A program made the translations under genes and the position numbers. The notes beneath the pieces were generated by a model, which saw nothing but the letters and a program-made list of their open reading frames with translations, searched no databases and had not been told where the DNA came from. Shown here piece after piece: positions 1 to 10,122 of a stretch of DNA of 21,852 bases (its first letter is position 1; each line of letters opens with the position of its first letter). The DNA comes from Purshia tridentata (Eukaryota > Streptophyta > Magnoliopsida > Rosales > Rosaceae), in contig QANT01007693.1 of NCBI GenBank assembly GCA_003254885.1, forward strand, positions 1 through 21,852. Reading direction: 5' to 3'.

Positions 1-1742
1 AAGAGTCTTTTGGAGAGTAAAAAATTCAAGTAGCAGATATTAAATTACCACATAAGTTATCAAATATGAATTTAAAGAGTGATTTTACTAAAATCTTTTG
101 AAGATACTCTTAATACGCAAAAAAATATTGGATACACATATTATACTACTTTTCCTGAATCGGGAAAACTATTGTTAAATGCAATCTGAAAGCTTTATTT
201 GGCTTTTGAGAATTTGTCCCCAAGCTTTTGCATTGTTTTTAGTTTTTGGCCAGCCAAAAAGGAATTATAAATGGTTGTTGGTGGTTGAGTCGAAGGAAGG
301 CTGACCTGGGACGTGGGTTGACCCTTGGTCTTGATTACTGATTATTTGTCAAACATACAATGGTTTGCATGATTTTAAGTGTTTTACAACTCTCTGGTAT
401 CACGTAGTTATCAAAGCTTTGCTTCTTTCTTGTCTTTGACATACTTTATCATATCTCTTTGAGTTATTAATTATATCCGACAAGCATAAATACTTTTATT
501 GTTTGGACTTTGCATTAATAATTAATATATAATTACTTTCAGTTGTACTTAATATTTATGAGATAATTATGCAATAGTACTCTGAAAGTAATGTTTTTTT
601 AAACTCATACGTGATGAACCTGATGGCTGACCCTTGGATTAGGGTTATAGGTGCATGAGGCAGTCGTCTCGATCAAGTTTAATGTCAAATATATATAATT
701 TACTCTTAGATATGATTTATTTTTTGAACCTTATATATTCTTAGATCTCTAAATTTTCAAAAACGACTCTAAGTACGTACCTTGTTTTTTTAGCAGACTT
801 GGTATGAATTAAGTAGATATTAATCAAAGTCTTTGTAAATAAATAATGCACTCAAGTGTAGAGCTAGCATTTAGTCACACGAGATATAGGTTCCAAAGGC
901 AGCTTAGAAATTAAAGGGACTATTTCTGGTCAAAAGAAGGCAAGATTCTCTTAACTATTTTGGGGAAAAGTATTCTTTTTATAAGTCATTTTGGGAGACA
1001 AAACTGGCTGCAATCTACATGGAAGATGTCTGATGGTTGAATTATCTTAATCATCATATAGATGGGGAACAAAAATTCCCATTATCTTTTTGGTAACCCC
1101 AAGATATATTTATATAACTTGTACAGAGTATAATCGCTTATTATATGCTTATTTGTGATCTGTGTTGCATGATTATATGATTGCTTAGAAGAAAGTAAAA
1201 AACTATGTCGTCAAACAAGTCAAATTTATAAAAACAAGACAGTGGAACTGGCATTTATGATCAATTGTTCAGCTGTCTAAAGATATGATATGATCAATTA
1301 ATTAATACTTTAAACGGCTCTCAATAGCTGAATGAAATTATAATAATTAATTAATTAATGGGTTGATTTTCTTAAGAGACATTCCATCAATTTAATAGTG
1401 AATTAAAGCCATAATTATCTTTTGAAAATTTATCAGTGGACTTGGGTATGGGCAAGTTGCCCTCAGTTGAGTTTGTGCTATTGTAGGGCCGACTTATTAT
1501 ATGGTCAATCAGAAAATTCCATTACTCAAAGGCCCAAGCTGAACTTAGGGCCTCTTCAGCAGTTTTCTATTCTTTCTTACAGTATCTTTTTGGATTGGGC
1601 CTCTTTATTTTGGTGAGCTGGACCGTAATGGGCCGAAGACTAACGTACCTCTCCGCAAGGCTTGTCAACTTGGAAAAAAGTTTGACTGATAGGGTATACG
1701 GGTGACTCCCTTCCTCTCACAAGTCACACCCTATTATATACT

Positions 1743-1754
1743 AGTCACGTGACT
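1743..1754. promoter_or_regulatory. Perfect 12-bp palindrome with a G-box core
   Basis: AGTCACGTGACT is its own reverse complement and contains the CACGTG core at 1746-1751, the site bound by plant bZIP and bHLH factors. No gene start can be assigned next to it, so a regulatory role is only a possibility. Confidence 0.35.
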
Positions 1755-3262
1755 GGTGTGTGAGGAAATATTACGAGAGTATAAGTGTATACTTTGTTAC
1801 GGCGAAAAAGAATAGAGAAAAACAATTAGAGGTGTTCAAAATTATTCAATTCAATCAGCTCAAACTGATCAATTCAATTCAATTTAGCTTGTTTTAATGA
1901 CAATGTTATATTGAATTGGACCTCCAAATTTTAAAACCAAGATGAGTACATCGGATGGTGGATTTACTAAGAAAAATCAAATGAAGTCCAATCCAATGTA
2001 GTTAAGTTAAATTTCTTATCACACACGTCTACCTTCCACCCAACTAACCTAAGCAGCTGGCTTGTTCTTGCACAACATGGGCCATGAAAAATCATAGGGA
2101 TTAGCCTCTGCAATCTCTTTCCACTGTAAGGGTTGTGATTTCATGATGTTCAAATCAATGAACAGATGATCTAAACAGACAAGCCAAGTCATGAGATTCT
2201 TTTAAAGAACTTAAAGTGATGGTACTTTTGTTTGTTTGCATAAAGAAAAAGGCAATAGGAAGAAAAAGCATGAGTGGAGAGTGCTAACTGTTGTTAATTG
2301 GGTGCAATTCTGAGGAGGAAGCCACTTCTTTTTGCATAAAATCTATTAGACTCATCAACTTGAAAAGAACAGTGGTAGTCAATTGCGAATTGAAGCCGTG
2401 AACTCTGCCACTTATCACTTCAAGACACAGATGTCCACACAGGTCATGACACGCTTCATTGCTTGTCAGTAATGGTCACAGTGTAGAAGTCCCTACAAAA
2501 CAGGCACACCAAATGCTTAATTGTGAATTAAGCTGTGATGGTGATTGTTAATTAGCTATTTTGAACTAGGAATCAGCTTGGTGTGTGAAATTGGCCTCAT
2601 GGGTTCATGCATGCCAGATCAGTTCAGTTCAATTATTGGTCCGACTCAACAAGCCATGAATAGCAGGCAAAAGGAAATTCCATTAAACAAGGGATTAGTG
2701 GATGATTATGAGGAGGATTTGAGTTGTGGAAAAGTGAGTAGCAGAGCATGAGTTAGTGGATCCACTGATGCAATATAAAAGCATAAAACTCCAATAATTA
2801 AAAGTAATCCACCAAGAAAAAGTAGTTTAGGTGTCCTTTCAAGTTTTTTTAAGATTGACACTAATATCTTCTATGATTTCATAATTTGAAAGAATGAGTA
2901 ATCAGAAAAATGATATATAATTTCGTGGAAATAGTTGATATTAGGCTGTGTCTGCAAATAGCCAAGGTACTAAACATAGTTTCAAAGTGGAATAGACATT
3001 CAAAACTGTGCGGGAATTGGGTGAATGGGGACAAGTTTCAAGTTATGTGAAAGAATTATGGTTACTTTTGAGGATGAGATTTTTTAAAGCAAAGTAGGGT
3101 TTTTCTTTTTTAAAGTTAGTGGAGTAGATGATTTGTCAAGGTTTTCTACAGCAGAACAGAACATCACTTCTGAATCATCATCAGCTATTTAAAGGCCATA
3201 GACAGAGATTAATGCCTCCACTGCTATTTTGAGAGGCCATTGGATATCATGTAGACCAACCA

Positions 3263-3290
3263 ACCCATTAGTTTCGCCAAACTGATGGGT
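3263..3290. other. Short 12-bp inverted repeat (hairpin)
   Basis: ACCCATTAGTTT at 3263-3274 and AAACTGATGGGT at 3279-3290 are complementary except for one T/G wobble pair, and are separated by the 4-base loop CGCC. The stem is too short for a plant microRNA precursor, and I recognise no known microRNA in it. It may be chance or the remnant of an inverted repeat. Confidence 0.45.
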
Positions 3291-3746
3291 GTGGCAGCAG
3301 ATTGGAAAAAGAACCCATTATTCATATATGGGGACTTTAGCATTGGACACGGAGTGAGGTGTCCCTGAACCTCCTCCAAAACTCAACAGCTTGTCTGAGC
3401 TTTAGTCATTGGCTCCGCTCTACTACAGAAAACAGCGTGCATCTAGAGGTATAGCAGAGGTTTGGCTAGTGCTTAGCGAACCGGCAAGTCACACAACGGC
3501 AATGGACTCAGGCTCAGTCATGAGTCTTTTATGGCTCTATCTTTCTTTCTCTTCTCTTCTGTAATGTTATTGTACTTCTTGCATGAGAATGTAATACCAG
3601 TGTATGTGTTTGTAAGCAGAACCTTAGCAGACTTTGACAAAGCAAGTGTTTTGATGATACTCGATTTGCAGATGATGAGCAATCTTCTGCTCTTGCTGCA
3701 AAATGAGTAACATCTTGCTCTGTATTTGTCTGTGAGCATATGTGGG

Positions 3747-3815
3747 TTGGGGTGTGTGTTTTGTGTGTGCATGTACACATCTATGTGCGTGCAAATTTGT
3801 GTTGTGTGTGTGCAA
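3747..3815. repeat. Imperfect GT/TG-rich low-complexity tract
   Basis: Interrupted runs of TGTGTG mixed with TGCATG and GTGCAAAT make a purine-pyrimidine alternating tract. Several short open frames cross it on both strands and are products of the repeat, not genes. Confidence 0.6.
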
Positions 3816-4319
3816 ATTGTGCTTGTATCATCCACCTAGTCAGGGAGCAATGGAGTTGATTTTCTTTTTTGGTGGGTTAATAAATTTCATTAATTGGTTT
3901 TACGATGGAGTTGAAGGTGAGTGTCGATTGACATATTCTGTTCTTTTACTTTTAACCTTAAAGATAGACATACACTTGTTATTCGAAGTCTACCACAAGT
4001 ATCTCCAACTCTGCTTCTGCTACCAAATTTGATCCGATATAAACATTTAAACATGATTCTTCATTGCTATTTGCTAACATGTATCAATCGATTACATCAA
4101 TTCAAAATTGCAGATAAATAAGTGACATTGCATTGTTGATATCTTTTGAACAAAAAATATACATGCTACATGTGCCCACTCTGCATAAATGGCACCCTAC
4201 ATACATCATATGCATCATCAGCATGCAAGGCTACTTGAAAAACTCACAATGCACATGATTAAGCCGAGAAAATTAAATAACAAATTTTTGGTAAACACAT
4301 AGCTAGAATACAGTTCCTT

Positions 4320-7282
4320 TCAGTTGCTTCCTGATCCTTTCCCGGTTTTCAAAAGAGAAGCATATAGCAATTCATTCCAAGTATCTGGAACCCCAGGCAA
4401 GCACCAATGGCTGCAATCCTGAGATTGCTCGGCAGCAATTTGTTCTTCTACTGTCTTGTATTTCTTTCTGTAAATAGAAGGGTGTCCATCTTTTCTGTAA
4501 TCTGTAAGCCTACTTATGTTTAGATATGTCACTGGAGTTTTCATTTCTTGAATTACATGCTCTAGAGCTCTCATTTTTGAAGGGTAATTTGATAAGTAAG
4601 TTTCATTGAAGATTGGCTCTGTTTCTTTGTGGCACTGTCCACCTGAGTTCCACTGCCCTCCGCTGCAACCAGATCAAACAGTTTCAATAACATGGTTTTT
4701 ATGGCATATTACATGGGCAGAGACAGAAGAATGATTTCCCTTCTAACTTGGATTTATGATAAGAGGAAAATCTAAGGACAGAACATAAACTTCCTAAAAG
4801 GTTTACAAAAGGGTGAGCACCACTAGGTACCTCCAACTACCACATCAATTTTTGATAGCAAAAATAGAGGCGAGGCAACAAAAAGAGTATACCTGAAATG
4901 GGTAACTGAATATCCTCTGAAGAAAACCTGAGTCCGATTGACATCAATGTTCTTGTCGATCCATCTGGCCCAAGTGGTGAGAGCCCTCTTGTACGCTTCA
5001 AGAACCTTGAGTCTTGGATGCACATAGTTGCCTTCTTGGTAATAGTCTTCTCTGTCAGACCACCAAATGCAAAATGTCTTTAATTGATAGTGCATTGCAA
5101 TTACAATTTTCTTCTTTAGTTGGAAAGTTTTGATTCACAATATCACCAATCCAAGGGTTCTAGGACCATTCAGTACTAGAGAGCCAAGTCCAAACAATGA
5201 GGCAAGCAATATATTTAACAGCGCAAATATAGGTACGCACCCTTTAGATGTTTTCTCATGAGTCCACCAATGACCAGTATTAAAAACTATGAAATCAGCA
5301 TCACGATACATTGATGTTGTCCGGTCCATCAAATCCAATCTTAATGTCTCAAACGAACCATTTCTACCAGTAAATGATGATTCCCTAACAAGGAATGGGG
5401 CAGCAACAAAATCCACAGAACAATTATATTCCTGCAAGTGCAACAATAGTATGGGCAATTAGAGATTTTCATCTGAAAGAATGATTTGTGACAATGTATG
5501 AAGAATATATATGTGACTACTGAATACTGAAACTTGCCTCAAATCTGAATGCATAAACACCCTTCTTCTTAAACTCCCTCCTCCCAGAGATCTCATAAAC
5601 TCTTTTCTTGTTTCTGATGCTGTGGCGGAGAATACAAACCAGAGACTCCCACATGTTCCTATTCAGCGAATCCCCCACAAAAGCCAACCTCTTTCCCCTC
5701 AACCTCTCCAGAAAATCAGTTGCATTCAGACTGAGGATCACATCAGTAATAAAACAAAGGTATCAGAAAAGAGTTACACGAGAGGACTTCGAAGACTGCT
5801 ACATTATATGTGAGAGCACTTGCAAGACAGTCCACAATCCGATCATGCTCAACCAATATTAACACACACACACACAATATGGCTAATACATGATAAAAAA
5901 ATAATAATAATAAAAAACTAAAAATTAACAATTTAATAAGTTCTGATGAGAAAATTATATTACAAGAAAAAAACCAGTAGAGCCCATTTGATAACCTTTT
6001 AATAGTAAAATAAAAATATACGTGTATGAATATGTATAATTTAATTATTCAGGACCCCTGCATTCTTTAATAAGTTTAAGCCTGTTCATCAACCACATAC
6101 TACAACCAAACCCAGATATTTTTTTGTGGCAAAAGGCTGACCAGTGACCACAGAACCACCTTTACATTTGATGATTTTATATGATAAACTGTGTAATTCA
6201 TTAGATAGTAAAAGCGGGTAGCGGGAATCGAACCCGCATCGTTAGGTTTTAAGCTCAAAGTCACCAAAAGCATCAAGAAGTGAAGATAAATTTTACCTTG
6301 GGATGTCACACCCATTTGGCTGCCATCTCCATTTTACAAAAGCTTTGTCTGGCCTCCTATTGAAGTGACAATCAAAATCCTTATCAATGTATGGGCAAGA
6401 ACCTCCAGGATAATATGGCTTTGAATTATCTCTCACCCATTTACCATAAAAGATATCACATTTCTGATCAAAGTCACTCTTCATTTTCCTGAGTTGAGAA
6501 CCAGAGTCAATAATTTTATTTGTCTCTGTTGAATTCCCTTGATGAGCTATCTCCCGAGAGCTTTTCTTCTTCATAACTTCTGTGGCCTTATAATCCTCAT
6601 TACTAGAATTATTTGAAGAACTACCCTCAACTGTTTTGTCTGCATGCACCTCTTCTTTCCCAGAGAGGCTTGAATTTCCAATAACCCTCCCATCTTCACC
6701 ATGCAAGCTTCCATATCTCAAAACATCAGAGTTGTTCCCCAAATGGGCAATCCCTTGGACATCTCCCTCCCCATTTGAAACAAAGAATTTACTCTTTTCT
6801 GCGATTGATGACCTATTTTGAGCCCTTCCTTCTTCAATCACAAAGTTTCTATCTTTAGCCTGCTCTGTAAAATTTTCCAAATGGGTATTTTCCAAAATTT
6901 TCTCCCTCCCATTGGCCTCCACAGAATTTTCCTCTGCAGCAACTACAGAGGCATTCACTTCATGGGTTCTGTCAAGAGAGTCTTGCATTTCTGAACTAGT
7001 AGCATCAGTAATTGCATGAGGAAAAAAAGAACGAGAAGTGCTTGAATATGAGAAAGGCCATGAAACAAAGGAAGAATTCACACCAACATTATAAAACCCT
7101 TGGAACGAATTAGTTTCCACTGTAGGACTCTTCAAGGAGTTGCTGACCAAGAGCAGAACAAGTACAATGATAGAAACTCCAATCCCCAAACCGAACCCAG
7201 AAATCACCTTCCTTCTTGGTGAGAACAACTGCTCCGGAAATGGAAGTTTCTTCCAGACCATGGTTGGAAACAAAACATGCAT
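4320..7282 (-). CDS. TBL2: TRICHOME BIREFRINGENCE-LIKE (TBL2-type) polysaccharide O-acetyltransferase
   Basis: The coding exons, in reading order, are 7282-6297, 5730-5538, 5431-5241, 5051-4893 and 4662-4320 (986+193+191+159+343 nt), giving 623 residues and a TGA stop. All phases agree. The start is the first in-frame ATG (7282); M8 at 7261 is an alternative. Residues 23-25 (RRK) precede a hydrophobic span at about 27-48, which predicts a Golgi type II membrane anchor. Residues about 49-273 are a Ser/Asn/Glu-rich stem with about nine N-x-S/T sequons. The TBL domain starts near K274 (CDIFYGKWV), has paired cysteines and ends in NGCDIP. The PC-esterase domain carries GDS at 348-350 and the terminal DCSHW motif (D592, H595), the catalytic elements of this family. 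TBL proteins O-acetylate wall polysaccharides such as xylan, mannan, xyloglucan or pectin in the Golgi; the exact substrate here cannot be told. Intron 2 (5537-5432) has a GC donor and the others are GT-AG. The TBL2 assignment rests on remembered similarity and on the NIK3-like neighbour; TBL1 or TBR are the alternatives. Confidence 0.9.
5432..5537 (-). other. GC-AG intron 2 of the TBL gene
   Basis: On the minus strand the exon ends in GAG at 5538 and the intron opens GCAAGT, then closes with TTGCAG before GAATATAATTG. This junction joins FRFE to EYNCSVDF in phase 0, which is the family-conserved sequence. No GT in the vicinity gives a correct join. GAG|GCAAGT fits the strong consensus typical of functional GC donors. 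The intron is 106 nt. Confidence 0.85.
5862..5912. repeat. (AC)7 and (ATA)n microsatellites in TBL intron 1
   Basis: Seven AC units lie at 5862-5875, and an A-rich ATA repeat lies at about 5900-5912, both in the 566-nt first intron. They are simple-sequence repeats with no evident function. Confidence 0.8.
6214..6247 (-). pseudogene. trnG-UCC: Chloroplast tRNA-Gly(UCC) 3' fragment in TBL intron 1
   Basis: Read on the minus strand, this segment has a perfect T-arm (GCGGG TTCGATT CCCGC), preceded by CTAACGAT and followed by TACCCGCT, the 3' acceptor strand plus discriminator base. It agrees with the 3' part of plastid trnG-UCC as I remember it. The 5' acceptor strand (GCGGGTA), the D-arm and an intact anticodon stem for Gly are absent from the expected 75-nt span, so it is not a functional tRNA gene. 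It is most simply a nuclear insertion of plastid DNA, in the same orientation as the host gene. How far the plastid match extends beyond the tRNA cannot be judged by eye. Confidence 0.7.
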
Positions 7283-8110
7283 GCCCAGTTGGGGACCCAA
7301 GGTGCGAATTAAAAATGTGAGTGACTGAGATCAATCTGGGTATGAAATGTGTGAATTTAAACGAAGATAAGTGCAAGTGGTTCAGAGATTTCTAAGATCA
7401 AGCGTGGAATAGCATCCTTTCGTTTACGGAAAATAAAACAAAAAAACAAAAAAATCATAATTAAAGTACGGAGAGGTGTGAGTATGACGCAGAGAAACGC
7501 AATGCTGGAGAAAAGGTTTCTACTGATCTTTGGCGTGGAGAGAGAGACTGCAACAGTGACAGTGGGAAAGTACAAGGAAGCCCGTTGCTTTCTAGTTTCT
7601 TGTGGCGAACTACCCTCGGGGTTGTTCAAATTTACCACCCGAACCCAAAGATACATGTCCTCGTCTGGTGGGCAGTTTTGTCTTTTCGTTGAGGGTTTGA
7701 GCGTAAACAAACATAAGCACCGTCAAAAATGGAGGGAAGCAGAGGGGTAGCTTTGTCAGATCCTTAAATTTTTTTGAGTGTTCTGGGATAAGTTAACTGT
7801 CAAGGACCGGACGACCCAAAATTACGATTACGAGTGTCTTCCCGCCGACACATGCCAGGACACGTGACCCGCGCATAGGCCGCGTAACATGCGAACATTG
7901 ATTTTGTGATGGCCGATAGATTACTCCATCAATGGCTTGACACGTGGCGGCATCTGATCATATTATGCGTTTTAGGTGACTGTGACTTCCAGGTGGCGGC
8001 AACACATTGCCTAAGAAACACAGAAACTTTACCTGCATCTCTGCCATGCTCGACTCGACTCCATCCAAGCTTTCATCTAGATTGTTGGTATTTATTCGTT
8101 ATGTTGATAT
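7283..8110 (-). promoter_or_regulatory. Presumed 5' UTR and promoter of the TBL gene
   Basis: This region lies immediately upstream of the TBL start codon. No TATA box is obvious. From about 7800 to 8010 it becomes GC-rich and contains several stress-type elements, listed separately. A 90-codon plus-strand frame at 7478-7750 lacks any recognisable domain and is not called as a gene. Confidence 0.5.
7844..7946. promoter_or_regulatory. DRE core and two G-box/ABRE elements
   Basis: GCCGAC, the DREB/CBF binding core, is at 7844-7849. CACGTG in the context ACACGTGACC is at 7861-7866, and a second CACGTG in GACACGTGGCGG, a good ABRE context, is at 7941-7946. The two G-boxes are exactly 80 bp apart. 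They sit about 560-665 bp upstream of the TBL start codon. Such combinations are typical of ABA- or cold/drought-responsive plant promoters; whether they control this gene is inference. Confidence 0.5.
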
Positions 8111-9152
8111 AGCATAAAAAAGCATCTCTCTATTGTGGTGATATAGCTAAAATCAACCACGTTAATTATTTAATTATTCAAATTATGCAGACAAATATAA
8201 TTTGTTATAAAATGATATTGATAATAATTAAATGGCCGATTTCTCATTTTATATTTGACAAACAAGCTTTAAATGATGTCTTAAATATATACGTTCCCAA
8301 CATTCTATTTATAAAACTTTCTCATTAATTAGATATGCAATCCAACCGTACTTGTACGTTGTGGCTCAGTTGCTATAAATAATCACTCACCAGTCACCAC
8401 AAGAACTTGAATAGTGTGGTAGACAAAAATATAAGGACATAATTGTCGATGTTGTATAGGAGATTTGAATTGGTTTACATCTATCTATAATTCTATATAC
8501 ATTTGGCTGAGAGAAAACGAAAAGGGAGCTACTGTCTTCATCTAAAGATTGTGGTTGAGCCTTTGATTCTTTGATTCCTTCTTTGGCAAATTAAAGACAC
8601 TTTTACTTGCGATGAGAACTTTCATAAAAGAAGCTGGAGTGGAGATTGTGATGTATCTATCTTCTTGTTCCTATCACCTAAAGTGCAATTCGGGCGGATT
8701 GAAAGGTCAACTCAAACTTAATCCATATTTTATATTTTGGGTTCGGGTTCGGATTGTGATGTATGCCGAACCCATGCTTTCGAAGTTAGAGGTTTCAGTC
8801 TCGGGAGATTGTGATGTATCATGTATTGTACCTATCAGCTATCCAAATATGGGTGGAAATCACAAAGTATGGAGTTTATGGGTATGTACCGACTCTACTG
8901 AGTTGACTACTGAGTCGCTACTGTATGGGCTATTGGGCTATACTCTGGTTGGTTTGGACTGCATGGTACAATGGGGCAGCATTATAATAGTCTTTAAGAA
9001 AAGCCTGCTGTCTCAGGCCCATCAAAGGCATTGAAGTTTGCCATATGTATCTGTTCTTTCAATATCAGATATGAAGTCTGCCTATCTGGAATGAAAAATA
9101 AGACTGTGATCCAAGGCTAGGGAAGTTCATCTACTTGAGACAAGTAGAGAAC
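8111..9152. other. Intergenic spacer between the TBL promoter and the kinase 3' end
   Basis: The first half is strongly AT-rich. From 8612 to 9034 there is a 140-codon plus-strand frame with no recognisable domain, signal or family resemblance. Inside it the 13-mer GATTGTGATGTAT occurs three times (8644, 8752, 8807). I do not call a gene here. Confidence 0.5.
8644..8819. repeat. Three dispersed copies of a 13-mer
   Basis: GATTGTGATGTAT is found at 8644-8656, 8752-8764 and 8807-8819, all on the plus strand. The first and third copies share the longer context GGAGATTGTGATGTATC. The spacings (108 and 55 bp) are unequal, so this is not a simple tandem array. Confidence 0.7.
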
Positions 9153-9356
9153 AGATAAAGAGCAACTACATACAATTTTCTAACATAAACTCCAAAATTT
9201 CTCTGACAGAAGCTCAAATCAAATCAATTGATTTTCCAGCAAAGAACAAAAAAAAAGATAAAGAGCAACTACATACAATTTTCTAACATAACTCCAAAAT
9301 TTCTCTGACAGAAGCTCAATCAAATCAATTGATTTTCCAGCAAAGAACAAAAAAAA
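9153..9356. repeat. 103-bp tandem duplication in the kinase 3' flank
   Basis: Copy 1 spans 9153-9255 and copy 2 about 9256-9356. The copies are identical apart from two single-A deletions in the second copy and a longer terminal A-run there. Each copy starts AGATAAAGAGCAAC and ends CAAAGAAC followed by A's. The repeat lies about 150-350 nt downstream of the kinase stop codon and may fall within its 3' UTR. It codes for nothing. Confidence 0.9.
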
Positions 9357-9507
9357 AAAAGAACAGCTTTTACATGACTTTCCTTTCTCATTTTTACAGA
9401 TGAATACATGCAAACAACAGCTATCAACAATCGCATATTTCTCATTTCAAACTTAAAGCAACTTAATGAAGTGGGAGAGGTATACAGGCAAAAAAGAAAA
9501 ATAGTTG

Positions 9508-10087
9508 TCACCTAGGGCCAGAAAGCTCCATAGCTTCTACCACAAGTGAAGATTCTTCTATAAAGTCAGAGTATCTTTGAGGAGGGTGTTCACATGACCG
9601 GTACCTTGGTGTCTCATCCTTCTGTGAGGACTCCCATTTCTCGGCCAAACCATCACCTTCCAACATCTTTAATACTTCAGACATTTTTGGGCGGTGCAAA
9701 GGGTTAAATTGAGTACATAGCAGGGCAACCTGAACCATTTCTTCCAGCTCAACCCTGTCGAAATTGCCCTTTAGATCCTTATCCACCATCAGATTTAGCT
9801 TTCCGTCTTGATGGAGCTTCTTAACCTGCAATTTTATTACACAACCATGAAAGTGGAATATTAATTCCTTTCTAGTTCATAGATTTTTCTCACATATCCA
9901 CTAGTGGTGAAAAAATTGCTGTGTTAATCCAATTAATGAGCTCATATTTCATGAAAGGAATCAATTTTCTTAACACTGCTAGCAACATTTTAAGGATTGC
10001 ATGTATGTAGCATTAAGGCAAAAAAACAAGAAGAGAATGCCAGCAGCCATACGTGTTAATTGGTAGATTTAAAATTTTCAAGGGTCT

Positions 10088-10122
<35 letters not shown>

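Larger units (their letters stand above)
1..4319. other. Intergenic region left of the TBL gene, no supported gene
   Basis: This AT-rich stretch has no open reading frame above about 100 codons, and the short frames present match no protein family I recognise. It contains A/T runs, an AATTAA-rich tract near 1298-1360, a perfect G-box palindrome at 1743-1754, a short hairpin at 3263-3290 and a GT-rich tract at 3747-3815. The right end (roughly 4100-4319) probably includes the 3' untranslated region of the minus-strand TBL gene, but I see no clear polyadenylation signal to place its end. The part from about 2000 to 3840 is less AT-rich than the rest and could be transcribed or derived from an old transposon. 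Nothing in it decides between these. Confidence 0.6.

Noticed and set aside
1828..2030. Possible non-autonomous hAT-like element starting TAGAGGTGT
   Set aside because: No inverted copy of the end or target-site duplication was found; a short terminal motif alone is insufficient.
3241..3300. Candidate microRNA hairpin
   Set aside because: The stem is only 12 bp and does not extend. No recognised mature microRNA sequence is present.
3518..3835. 105-codon minus-strand frame rich in His, Thr and Cys
   Set aside because: It is the translation of the GT/CA-rich low-complexity tract, and overlapping frames show the same pattern.
6100..6315. 71-codon minus-strand frame containing [12 protein letters not shown]
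   Set aside because: It is a readout of the tRNA-derived T-arm in TBL intron 1, not a protein.
7283..7300. Six-codon N-terminal extension of the TBL protein
   Set aside because: It would start at a TTG codon; the first ATG is at 7282.
7478..7750. 90-codon plus-strand frame upstream of TBL
   Set aside because: It lies in the presumed TBL leader/promoter, has no family resemblance, and the opposite strand is open as well.
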